64,000 bases of DNA from contig NZ_CP139145.1 in NCBI RefSeq assembly GCF_034048115.1, forward strand, positions 806,001-870,000, given 5' to 3'. Each line of letters opens with the position of its first letter. Positions within the stretch are counted from its first letter, which is position 1. The notes under the pieces were generated by a model, which worked only from the letters and a program-made list of their open reading frames with translations, did not search any database and was not told where the DNA came from. Origin of the DNA: Pseudarthrobacter sp. IC2-21 (GTDB lineage: Bacteria; Actinomycetota; Actinomycetes; Actinomycetales; Micrococcaceae). The position numbers and the translations under genes were made by a program. This document shows, piece after piece, positions 25,532 through 34,421 of the stretch.

Positions 25532-26826
25532 ACCGCGGCACCCCGCCCTTGGCAATCCTCCGCGGCACCCCGCCCTTGGCAATCCTCCGCGGCACCGCGG
25601 CGGCAGCCCTCCTCCTGGCACTCGCCGGGTGCGCCGGTGCCGCCGGGGGCAACGCCCGGCTGGACACCGTGGAGGCCTCCGGCGACGGAACCCTGCGGAT
25701 CGGCCTGATCCTGGACAACACGGGGGAGCAGAGCTTCCTCAATGATGCGCAGCGGGCCGCCGCGGAGGCTGCAGTCAAGGACATCAACGCAGCCGGGGGA
25801 CACAAGGGCAAGCCTGTCGAACTGATCATCGAAATGGGCGACGATGCCGGGCAGCAGGCCAGGAAACTCGTTGACGGCAAAGCCGACGCCGTGGTTGGGC
25901 CGACGGATTCCAGCCACGCGGCAGCTGCCATCGACGTCCTGTCCGCGGCCAGGACACCGCTGATCTCGCCGGCGAACTCGGCGGCGGCGCTGAGCACGTA
26001 CAAGAGCGGCGGCTACTATTTCCGGACCGCGCCAACGGACGTTGCCCAGGCCTCCGTGCTGGTGAAGCTCGCCAAGGACGGCGGGGCCAGGAAAATCTCC
26101 GTGGTCCACCAGGACAGCGCCTACGGCAACGACGTCTCCGCGGCCGTGGCCGCCGCTGCCACGGCTGCCGGCCTGGAAACGGTCAGCACCACGGCCTTCA
26201 AGCCGGGTGCCGCGCAGAAGGCAGCGGCGGCCGCCCGGGAAGCCAAACCTGACGCCGTGGTTCTGATCGCCCGGGAGGACGCCCAGGGTGCCCTCGCCGA
26301 ACTTAACAACGCAGGGTTGTCCGGCAGCAAGCTCATCCTCAGTGACGGTGCCTTCGCGCAGTACGGTTCGGGGCTTGGCTCGAAGGCCCTCGATGGTGCC
26401 CGCGCCGTGGTGCCCGGCGGCCTCCCTTCGGCTGCGTTCCAGGCGCGGCTGCTGGCCATCAGTCCGGGCCTGAAGGACCTGTCCTTCGGGGCCGAAGCCT
26501 ACGATGCCGTGAACCTTGCGGCGCTGGCTGCGGCTACGGCCGGTGACGACGCCGGCCGCTCCATCGCAGCCAACCTGATCACAGCATCCGGCGGGACCCC
26601 GGACGGCCAGGAAACCGCCCCGGCCGGTAAAACATGCCGCACCTACGCCGACTGCCTGGCCGTGCTGAAGACGGGGGCAAAAATCAATTACGACGGCGAA
26701 TCGGGGCATATTGCGTTCGACTCCCATGGCGATATCACGGCGGCGAACTTCATGGTCTTCACCTATGGCGTGGACAACAGGGCCGTGCTCACCGGACGCG
26801 AGGCCGCAGGCCGCACCGCGGGCTGA
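25528..26826 (+). CDS. Branched-chain-amino-acid-type substrate-binding lipoprotein
   Basis: 432 residues. The signal peptide ends in the lipobox LALAGC (Cys34), giving a lipid-anchored periplasmic-binding protein of the LivJ/Peripla_BP_6 type: [13 protein letters not shown], then DINAAGG and [12 protein letters not shown] in lobe 1, [12 protein letters not shown] in lobe 2, and [15 protein letters not shown] near the end. No permease or ATPase genes are adjacent, so it is an orphan receptor or works with a distant transporter. The signal peptide contains a perfect in-frame 27-bp tandem duplication (RGTPPLAIL twice). The GTG start overlaps the CSP stop. Confidence 0.82.
   Translation: MNRGTPPLAILRGTPPLAILRGTAAAALLLALAGCAGAAGGNARLDTVEASGDGTLRIGLILDNTGEQSFLNDAQRAAAEAAVKDINAAGGHKGKPVELIIEMGDDAGQQARKLVDGKADAVVGPTDSSHAAAAIDVLSAARTPLISPANSAAALSTYKSGGYYFRTAPTDVAQASVLVKLAKDGGARKISVVHQDSAYGNDVSAAVAAAATAAGLETVSTTAFKPGAAQKAAAAAREAKPDAVVLIAREDAQGALAELNNAGLSGSKLILSDGAFAQYGSGLGSKALDGARAVVPGGLPSAAFQARLLAISPGLKDLSFGAEAYDAVNLAALAAATAGDDAGRSIAANLITASGGTPDGQETAPAGKTCRTYADCLAVLKTGAKINYDGESGHIAFDSHGDITAANFMVFTYGVDNRAVLTGREAAGRTAG
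25534..25596 (+). repeat. 27-bp tandem repeat in a signal peptide
   Basis: Two identical 27-bp copies (25534-25560 and 25561-25587) and the first 9 bp of a third. Each encodes the nonapeptide RGTPPLAIL, so the repeat is in frame. Confidence 0.95.
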
Positions 26827-26878
26827 TCGCCAACGGCGAACGGCCACCCGCCGGATAGGCGGTTCAGGCGTCCATTCG

Positions 26879-26905
26879 CTTGCACTCTCACCGGGGGAGT
26901 GCTAA
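26879..26905. promoter_or_regulatory. CIRCE element 1 (HrcA operator)
   Basis: CTTGCACTC, 9-bp spacer, GAGTGCTAA; the left arm differs from the consensus TTAGCACTC at two positions. TTGCAC and TAATTA inside and beside it can serve as -35 and -10 with a 16-bp spacer. Confidence 0.85.
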
Positions 26906-26913
26906 TTATTGAG

Positions 26914-26940
26914 TTAGCACTCTGACGTACCGACTGCTAA
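26914..26940. promoter_or_regulatory. CIRCE element 2 (HrcA operator)
   Basis: TTAGCACTC, 9-bp spacer, GACTGCTAA; one mismatch to consensus. It begins 9 bp after the first element, placing two HrcA sites ahead of groEL. Confidence 0.88.
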
Positions 26941-27015
26941 AGCAAGGTTCGGCATCCGCCGCTTCCGCAGCTTTGGCACCGGGCTCGGAGCGAGAGAAAT
27001 ACCTAGCTGGAGTGA

Positions 27016-28749
<1,734 letters not shown>

Positions 28750-28789
28750 CCCCCGGCTTTCCAAGCACGAAGCACCAAAGCACAACGCT

Positions 28790-28826
28790 CGACGGCGGTC
28801 CTCACCAAGGGTGGGGGCCGCCGTCG
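28790..28826 (+). terminator. Hairpin after groEL
   Basis: CGACGGCGG (28790-28798) pairs with CCGCCGTCG (28818-28826), stem extended inward by CC/GG pairs. No T run follows. Confidence 0.6.
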
Positions 28827-28834
28827 GCCGTTAA

Positions 28835-28913
28835 GCGCCGACATCAGGGGCAGGCGTCAGGGCGCCGGCGTCAAGGTCAGGTGTTAGGCGCCGACGTCAA
28901 GGGCAGGCGGGAT
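28835..28913 (+). repeat. Three degenerate 26-27-bp tandem repeats
   Basis: Units begin with GCGCCG at 28835, 28862 and 28888 and continue with a diverged GACRTCARGGGCAGGCG pattern. They fill the spacer between groEL and the RNase H gene. Confidence 0.7.
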
Positions 28914-28931
28914 CTCTGGCAGGATGGAACA

Positions 28932-29978
28932 GTGACAATTACAGCAGCGGCCGACGGTTCGGCTTTAGGCAACCCGGGGCCGGCCGGCTGGGCCTGGTAC
29001 GTGGACGACCACTCCTGGCGGGCGGGCGGATGGCCGCACGGCACCAACAACCAGGGCGAGCTGATGGCCGTCCTCGACTTGTTCCGTGCCACTGCCCACC
29101 TTCCCGATGAACACCTGAAGGTCCTCTGCGACAGCCAGTACGTTATCAACTCCATCACCAAATGGATGCCGGGCTGGAAACGGAAAGGCTGGCGAAAAGG
29201 GGACGGCAAGCCCGTGATGAACCTTGAGCTGCTCAAGGAACTGGACCGTGAACTTGCCGGCCGCAAGTACACGTTCGAATGGGTTAAAGGCCACGCCGGT
29301 CATGACCTCAACGAGGCGGCCGATGAACGGGCCCGCGCGGCGGCCACCGCCTACCAGCAGGGTGTCGCCGCCCGATCCGGGCCCGGCTTCGCCGGTGCGC
29401 CCGTTGCAGCGGGCCAGCCCGCCGGTGCCGCCGAGGCCGGGAACCAGTCCGCCGAAGCCACCGGGCCTGCGGGCGCTGCTGCCGGGGCCGGGCGTACCGC
29501 CGCCCCGGCCGCCCGCAACGAGCCTTCTGCTGCCGTCAGTGCGGGTCGCTTTGGACAGGCCTCCTTTGCGGAGCCCGACCTGTTCAGCGAGCTCGAGGCC
29601 GAGGCGTTCGATCAGGCGGAGGCCACCGGGGCCGAGCCAAGCCCGGAGGCGATCGTCGAGGCCCTCGAGCGGGAACTGGCCGGCCCTGAAGCCAGGGGCG
29701 ATATTGGCCGCACCGGCGTCCTCCTGCACCCGGACTTCATGGAGATCGGAAGCTCCGGCAGGGTCTGGACCCGGGACGCCATGATGATGGCACTGGAAGA
29801 GGACCCGGGCAACCACACGGACCTCGAAATCCTGGGCGCGGACCGGATTGGCGCCGACGCGGTCCTGCTGACGTACCGAAGCTACACGCGCTCGGGCCCG
29901 GTTCTCCGGAGCTCCCTGTGGGTACTGGACGGCACCAAGTGGCGGCTCCGGTTCCATCAGGGCACACCCGAAGCCTGA
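28932..29978 (+). CDS. rnhA: RNase HI fused to an NTF2-like (DUF4440) domain
   Basis: 348 residues. Residues 1-140 are RNase HI with the DEDD set: Asp8 (ADGS), Glu43 (QGELMA), Asp67 (LCDSQYV) and Asp131, plus the KGHAGHD loop. It cleaves RNA in RNA-DNA hybrids. Residues about 145-215 are an Ala/Gly/Pro-rich linker; about 235-348 look like a DUF4440/SnoaL NTF2-like fold (LLHPDFMEIGSSGRVWTRDAM, ending TKWRLRFHQGT). The start is the GTG at 28932 with AGGA upstream. A normal RNase HI is about 150 residues, so the C-terminal half is extra; its role is unknown. Confidence 0.85.
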   Translation: MTITAAADGSALGNPGPAGWAWYVDDHSWRAGGWPHGTNNQGELMAVLDLFRATAHLPDEHLKVLCDSQYVINSITKWMPGWKRKGWRKGDGKPVMNLELLKELDRELAGRKYTFEWVKGHAGHDLNEAADERARAAATAYQQGVAARSGPGFAGAPVAAGQPAGAAEAGNQSAEATGPAGAAAGAGRTAAPAARNEPSAAVSAGRFGQASFAEPDLFSELEAEAFDQAEATGAEPSPEAIVEALERELAGPEARGDIGRTGVLLHPDFMEIGSSGRVWTRDAMMMALEEDPGNHTDLEILGADRIGADAVLLTYRSYTRSGPVLRSSLWVLDGTKWRLRFHQGTPEA

Positions 29979-29999
29979 GCTTTACCACCGGCAACGGGC

Positions 30000-30287
30000 T
30001 CAGCTGAAACGTTGCGTGTTTCCCTGCTCGGCCTGGGCATACGTGTTTGCCGCCGATGCCAGGGCCATGTTGATGGACGCCAGCGACGCCTCGACCTTGC
30101 CCTGGGTCAGAGTCCACTCCGTCACCAGGGCCTGGAAATTCGTGGCTGCCGAGCCGCGCCAAGTGCCCTGCAGTTCGTCCAGGCCGCGCTTCATGGTTTG
30201 GACGTCGGCGCTGATGCGGTCCACGGTGGCTTTGACGTTCGCTGATTTGAGCTCAAGCAGTTCGGTGTCGACGGAAATGATGCTCAT
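30000..30287 (-). CDS. WXG100-family (ESAT-6-like) protein
   Basis: 95 residues, two helices joined by the WRG turn in LQGTWRGSAATNFQ (W-x-G at about residues 43-45). Such proteins are secreted as dimers by type VII (Esx) systems. GAGAGG precedes the ATG. No EccC ATPase, partner WXG100 or LXG toxin lies nearby, so it is an orphan in this window. The C-terminal signal YxxxE is approximated by YAQAE at residues about 85-89, consistent with T7SS export. Confidence 0.88.
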   Translation of the reverse strand: MSIISVDTELLELKSANVKATVDRISADVQTMKRGLDELQGTWRGSAATNFQALVTEWTLTQGKVEASLASINMALASAANTYAQAEQGNTQRFS

Positions 30288-30394
30288 GGCTGATGCCTCT
30301 CGATGTAGTGGGGCAGTCCGGCTGCCCGCCCGGCTGACCCGGGCCACTGCAACGAGCCTACGGAGCGGCGCAGCCGGCACGCCACGGCCGATTG

Positions 30395-31987
30395 TTATAT
30401 GTGGATAACCTTGCCGTCGCCCGGGCCGCCGTGCAGTGAGTTCCCCTCGTGCATGGAGTTCCCAGCGGGCAGGGCGTTCCCTTCGGGTTGCCCGTTCCCC
30501 CCGTTTGGGTCATCCTCCGTCTGCCGCTCAGCCTCATCCTCGGCGCTGCTGTCAGCCGCCTCATTCCGGAGGGGCAGGCTGACCACCAGGGTTGCGCCGC
30601 CGCCGTCGGTCGTTGCCACCCTGACGGACCCGCCGTGCGAACCCACAATTGCGGCGACAATGGCGAGCCCCAGCCCGCTTCCGCCGGTCTCGCGGGTGCG
30701 GGAGGTGTCCGCGCGGTAGAAGCGCTCAAAGACCTTCGCTGCTTCCTCTTCCGAGATGCCGGGGCCGTGGTCCCGGACTTCAATGACGGCGCGTGGTTGT
30801 CCGCTGTCAGAGGTGCGGGTGCCTACGGCCAGCTCGATGGGACTGCCTTCGGGGGTGTAGCGCAGGGCATTGCCCACAAGGTTTCCCACCACCTGACGCA
30901 GTTTCGCTTCGTCGCCCAGCACAGGGGCCGGTGCGGCGGGGCCGCCGTCGAGCCCGATCAGGGAGATGGTGCGGGTCCGCTCGCTCGCCTGCGTGTCCAC
31001 CACGGCATCGTGCGCAATCAATTGCAGGTCAACGGGTTTCTGCTGGAGCGGGCGCTGTTCGTCCAGGCGCGCCAGCAACAGGAGGTCCTCCACCATGGAC
31101 CCCATCCGTTTGGCTTCGCTTTCGATCCGGCCCATGGCCGTGGCCACATCCTCCTCGGTGGCAAGGGCGCCGTGGCGGTAAAGCTCCGAGAAGCCCCGGA
31201 TGGTCACCAGCGGCGTTCGCAGTTCATGGGAGGCATCAGCCGCGAACCTGCGCATCCTGGCCTCGGAGGCGGTTCTGGCGGCAAAAGCGGTCTCAATGTG
31301 CGCCAGCATGGCATTCAGCGAGCTGCCGAGCCGGCCGAGTTCGGTGTGGGGGTTATCGATGTCCACGCGCCGGGAAAGGTCCCCCGCGGCGATGGCGGCA
31401 GCCGTCTTCTCCACCCGGGCCAAGGGACGGAAGGACCGGGACACGGTCCAGCTGGCAATCAGCGACGCGAGCAGCAGCGTGAGCAGGCCTGCCCCGCAGA
31501 TCACCAGGGTGGCGTGTTTGAGGACGTCATCCACGCTCTGCAGCGGCAAACCGATGACCACCACGGCAAGGCGCCCGCCGCTGAGGACTGTCACGGCCAC
31601 CACACGCCAGTTCTGCCCGTCGGTGCCCCGGACCTGGTAGGGCTGGGTTCCCCGCCTCTGGGCCTCCTCCAGGGAGATGCTGCTGATATCGGGACGGACA
31701 TTGGCGTCTCCGCCGAACGGGTACGGTTCCTCGCCCGGAACAAAAAGGGTCAGCGAATAATCGGTGGGTACCACGATCGGATTGGGCGCCTGCAACGGCG
31801 TAAACGAGCGCTGCTTGCTGGCGAGTTCGACGGCGGCGTTCAGCTTGTCGTCCACCTGGCCCACCAGATAGCTGTGCAGCAGCGCCAGGGTTCCTGCCCC
31901 GGTGGCCGTCAGGGCAACAATCAGCAGCGCCATGATGATGGCGACCAGCTGGGACCTCAGGGAGGCCGACTTCCACCGCTGCAGCAA
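30395..31987 (-). CDS. Sensor histidine kinase
   Basis: 530 residues: membrane helix about 15-38, extracytoplasmic sensor about 40-158, second helix about 160-182, HAMP about 183-235, HisKA with phospho-accepting His254 in ASHELRTP, then HATPase with VGNLVGNALRYTPEGS, DHGPGISEE and GGSGLGLAIV. It is the partner of the response regulator whose stop lies 2 bp upstream. The C terminus ends in a hydrophilic Asn/Gly/Glu-rich tail with a repeated GNS pattern. Signal unknown; resembles the TrcS/MtrB-type actinobacterial kinases. Confidence 0.92.
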   Translation of the reverse strand: MLQRWKSASLRSQLVAIIMALLIVALTATGAGTLALLHSYLVGQVDDKLNAAVELASKQRSFTPLQAPNPIVVPTDYSLTLFVPGEEPYPFGGDANVRPDISSISLEEAQRRGTQPYQVRGTDGQNWRVVAVTVLSGGRLAVVVIGLPLQSVDDVLKHATLVICGAGLLTLLLASLIASWTVSRSFRPLARVEKTAAAIAAGDLSRRVDIDNPHTELGRLGSSLNAMLAHIETAFAARTASEARMRRFAADASHELRTPLVTIRGFSELYRHGALATEEDVATAMGRIESEAKRMGSMVEDLLLLARLDEQRPLQQKPVDLQLIAHDAVVDTQASERTRTISLIGLDGGPAAPAPVLGDEAKLRQVVGNLVGNALRYTPEGSPIELAVGTRTSDSGQPRAVIEVRDHGPGISEEEAAKVFERFYRADTSRTRETGGSGLGLAIVAAIVGSHGGSVRVATTDGGGATLVVSLPLRNEAADSSAEDEAERQTEDDPNGGNGQPEGNALPAGNSMHEGNSLHGGPGDGKVIHI

Positions 31988-31989
31988 GG

Positions 31990-32703
31990 TCAGCGCTTCT
32001 CTGCCGTCCGGAGCACGTAGCCCACGCCCCGCTTGGTCTGGATCAGAGCCGGGGCATCCGGATCAATGTCCACCTTGCGGCGCAGGTAAGAGATGTAGGA
32101 CTCCACAATCGAAGCGTCGCCGTTGAAGTTGTATTCCCAGACATGGTCAAGGATCTGGGATTTGGACAACACCCGGTTGGGGTTAAGCATCAGGTAGCGC
32201 AGCAGCTTGAACTCGGTGGGGGAGAGCTCAATAACGGTGCCGCCGCGGCGCACCTCGTGCGCATCGTCGTCGAGCTCCAGGTCATCAACCCGGATGACGG
32301 CGTCGTCGTCATCCAGCAGCGGCTGCGTGCGGCGCAGGACGGCCCGGATGCGGGCCACCACCTCGTCCAGGCTGAAGGGCTTGGTGACGTAGTCGTCCCC
32401 GCCGACGGTGAGGCCGGTGACCTTGTCCTCGGTGTCGTCCTTCGCCGTCAGGAACAGGACGGGGAAGTGTTTGCCGGATGCCCGCAGCTTGCGGGTGACG
32501 GTAAACCCGTCCATGTCCGGCAGCATAACGTCCAGCACAGCCAGGTCCGGAGCGTGCAGCTCGGCGGCGGCCAGGGCGTCCCGTCCGTTGGCAGCCGAAA
32601 CCACCTCGAAACCGGCGAAGCGAAGGGACGTGGACAGCAGCTCGCGGATGTTGGGTTCATCGTCAACAACGAGGAGCTTGGCTTCGGGACCGGTCTTCTT
32701 CAT
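31990..32703 (-). CDS. OmpR/PhoB-family response regulator
   Basis: 237 residues: receiver domain with acidic pair DDE (14-16), phospho-Asp58 in LDVMLPDMDG, Thr in FLTAK and Lys in VTKPF; winged HTH with ELSPTEFKLLRYLMLNPNRV and the C-terminal RGVGYVLR. First gene of a two-component operon, 2 bp from its kinase. Start at ATG 32703; the frame is open further upstream, but MKKTGPEAKLLVVDDE is the natural N terminus. Target genes unknown. Confidence 0.93.
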   Translation of the reverse strand: MKKTGPEAKLLVVDDEPNIRELLSTSLRFAGFEVVSAANGRDALAAAELHAPDLAVLDVMLPDMDGFTVTRKLRASGKHFPVLFLTAKDDTEDKVTGLTVGGDDYVTKPFSLDEVVARIRAVLRRTQPLLDDDDAVIRVDDLELDDDAHEVRRGGTVIELSPTEFKLLRYLMLNPNRVLSKSQILDHVWEYNFNGDASIVESYISYLRRKVDIDPDAPALIQTKRGVGYVLRTAEKR

Positions 32704-32764
32704 GCTCCCATCATGCTCCCAGAATCTGTGAGTTTTCTGGACGGCAGGTGTGTGTTCCGTGAGC

Positions 32765-34408
32765 CTAGGCGGCCCCCACATCCTTCGCGTCCATGATCCG
32801 GTAGGCGTACCCCTGCTCCGCCAGGAACCGCTGCCTTTTAGCCGCAAAATCCTGATCGAGGGTGTCCCGGGCCACCAGCGAGTAGAAGCGGGCAGCCCGC
32901 CCGTCCTTCTTGGGCCGAAGCAGCCGGCCCAGCCGCTGGGCCTCTTCCTGGCGGGACCCGAACGAGCCCGAGACCTGGATGGCAACCGAGGCCTCCGGCA
33001 GGTCGATGGAGAAGTTGGCCACCTTCGAGACCACCAGCGTCTGCACGTCGCCGGCACGGAACGCGTCGAAGAGTTTTTGCCGTTCCTTCACCGAGGTATC
33101 GCCCTTGATGACGGGTGCGCCCAGGCGCTCGCCGATCTCGTCCAGCTGGTCAATGTACTGACCGATCACCAGCAGCTGGTCGCCCTGGTGCCGGGCAACC
33201 AACTCTTCGACAATCAGGGTCTTGGACTCCGACGTCGAACAGAGCCGGTACTTGTCCGCGTCCTCGGCCATGGCGTACGCCACGCGCTCGTCCCGGGGCA
33301 GGTCTATACGGACCTCGACGCAGTCCGCCGGCGCAATGTAGCCCTGGGACTCGATGTCCTTCCAGGGTGCGTCGTACCGTTTGGGACCGATAAGGCTGAA
33401 GACCTCGCCTTCGCGGCCGTCCTCCCGCACCAGGGTGGCCGTGAGGCCCAGCCGGCGGCGCGCCTGGAGATCGGCGGTCATGCGGAAGATGGGCGCCGGC
33501 AGCAGATGGACTTCGTCGTAGATGATCAGGCCCCAGTCGTGGCCGTCCACCAGCTCCAGGTGCGGGTAAAGGCCGCCCCGCTTGGTGGTGAGCACCTGGT
33601 AGGTGGCAATCGTTACCGGCCGGACCTCCTTGACCGCTCCGGAGTACTCGCCGATTTCGTCCTCCGTGAGGGAGGTGCGCTTGAGCAGCTCATCTTTCCA
33701 CTGACGCGCGGCCACCGTGTTGGTGACCAGGATCAGCGTGGTGGTGGAACTGGTGGCCATGGCTGCGGCACCCACCAGGGTCTTCCCGGCACCGCAGGGG
33801 AGCACCACCACGCCGCTGCCGCCGGCCCAGAAATTCTCGGTGGCGAGCTGTTGGTAGGGGCGCAGCTTCCAGCCGTCCTCATTGAGGGCAATCAGGTGCG
33901 GTGTGCCGTCAACGTAGCCGGCGAGATCCTCTGCCGGCCAGCCGATCTTCAGGAGCAGCTGTTTGAGCTGGCCGCGCTGGGAGGAATGCACCACGATGGT
34001 TTCGCCATCAATCCGTGGCCCCAGGAGGGGTTGGATCTTCTTGGCCCGGATCACCTCTTCGAGGACCGGGTAGTCATCCGTGCGCATCACCAGCCCGTGC
34101 TGGGGGTCTTTTTCAAGGCGGAGCCGGCCGTACCGGGACATGGTCTCTTCGACGTCGATCAGCAGCGAATGCGGCACCGGGAACCGTGAGTATTTGAGCA
34201 GCGTGTCCAGGACCCGCTCCGCGTCCAGTCCGGCGGCGCGTGCATTCCAGAGGCCCAGGGGCGTCAGCCGGTAACTGTGCATGTGTTCGGGGGCGCGTTC
34301 CAGCTCTGCGAAGGGGGCGATCGCATGGCGGGCTTCGGTAGCGAGCTCGTGGTCCACTTCCAGCAGGATGGTCTTGTCGCTCTGGACAATCAGCGGGCCG
34401 TCGTTCAC
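32765..34408 (-). CDS. XPB/Ssl2-type DNA repair helicase
   Basis: 547 residues. An N-terminal helicase-associated domain (MHSYRLTPLGLWNARAAG) precedes the superfamily-2 core: Walker A VLPCGAGKTLVG, the DEVH box IIYDEVHLL, LGLTATLVRED (motif III with the RED motif region) and motif VI QRLGRLLRPK. Actinobacterial XPB is a 3'-5' helicase of DNA repair. The GTG at 34408 is used (AAGGA upstream). It follows the helicase-associated protein by 13 bp, a conserved actinobacterial pairing. Confidence 0.92.
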   Translation of the reverse strand: MNDGPLIVQSDKTILLEVDHELATEARHAIAPFAELERAPEHMHSYRLTPLGLWNARAAGLDAERVLDTLLKYSRFPVPHSLLIDVEETMSRYGRLRLEKDPQHGLVMRTDDYPVLEEVIRAKKIQPLLGPRIDGETIVVHSSQRGQLKQLLLKIGWPAEDLAGYVDGTPHLIALNEDGWKLRPYQQLATENFWAGGSGVVVLPCGAGKTLVGAAAMATSSTTTLILVTNTVAARQWKDELLKRTSLTEDEIGEYSGAVKEVRPVTIATYQVLTTKRGGLYPHLELVDGHDWGLIIYDEVHLLPAPIFRMTADLQARRRLGLTATLVREDGREGEVFSLIGPKRYDAPWKDIESQGYIAPADCVEVRIDLPRDERVAYAMAEDADKYRLCSTSESKTLIVEELVARHQGDQLLVIGQYIDQLDEIGERLGAPVIKGDTSVKERQKLFDAFRAGDVQTLVVSKVANFSIDLPEASVAIQVSGSFGSRQEEAQRLGRLLRPKKDGRAARFYSLVARDTLDQDFAAKRQRFLAEQGYAYRIMDAKDVGAA

Positions 34409-34421
34409 GTGCGGAGATCCT

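Noticed and set aside
25534..25596. Short CRISPR-like repeat
   Set aside because: Direct, contiguous and in frame inside a coding region, with no spacers.
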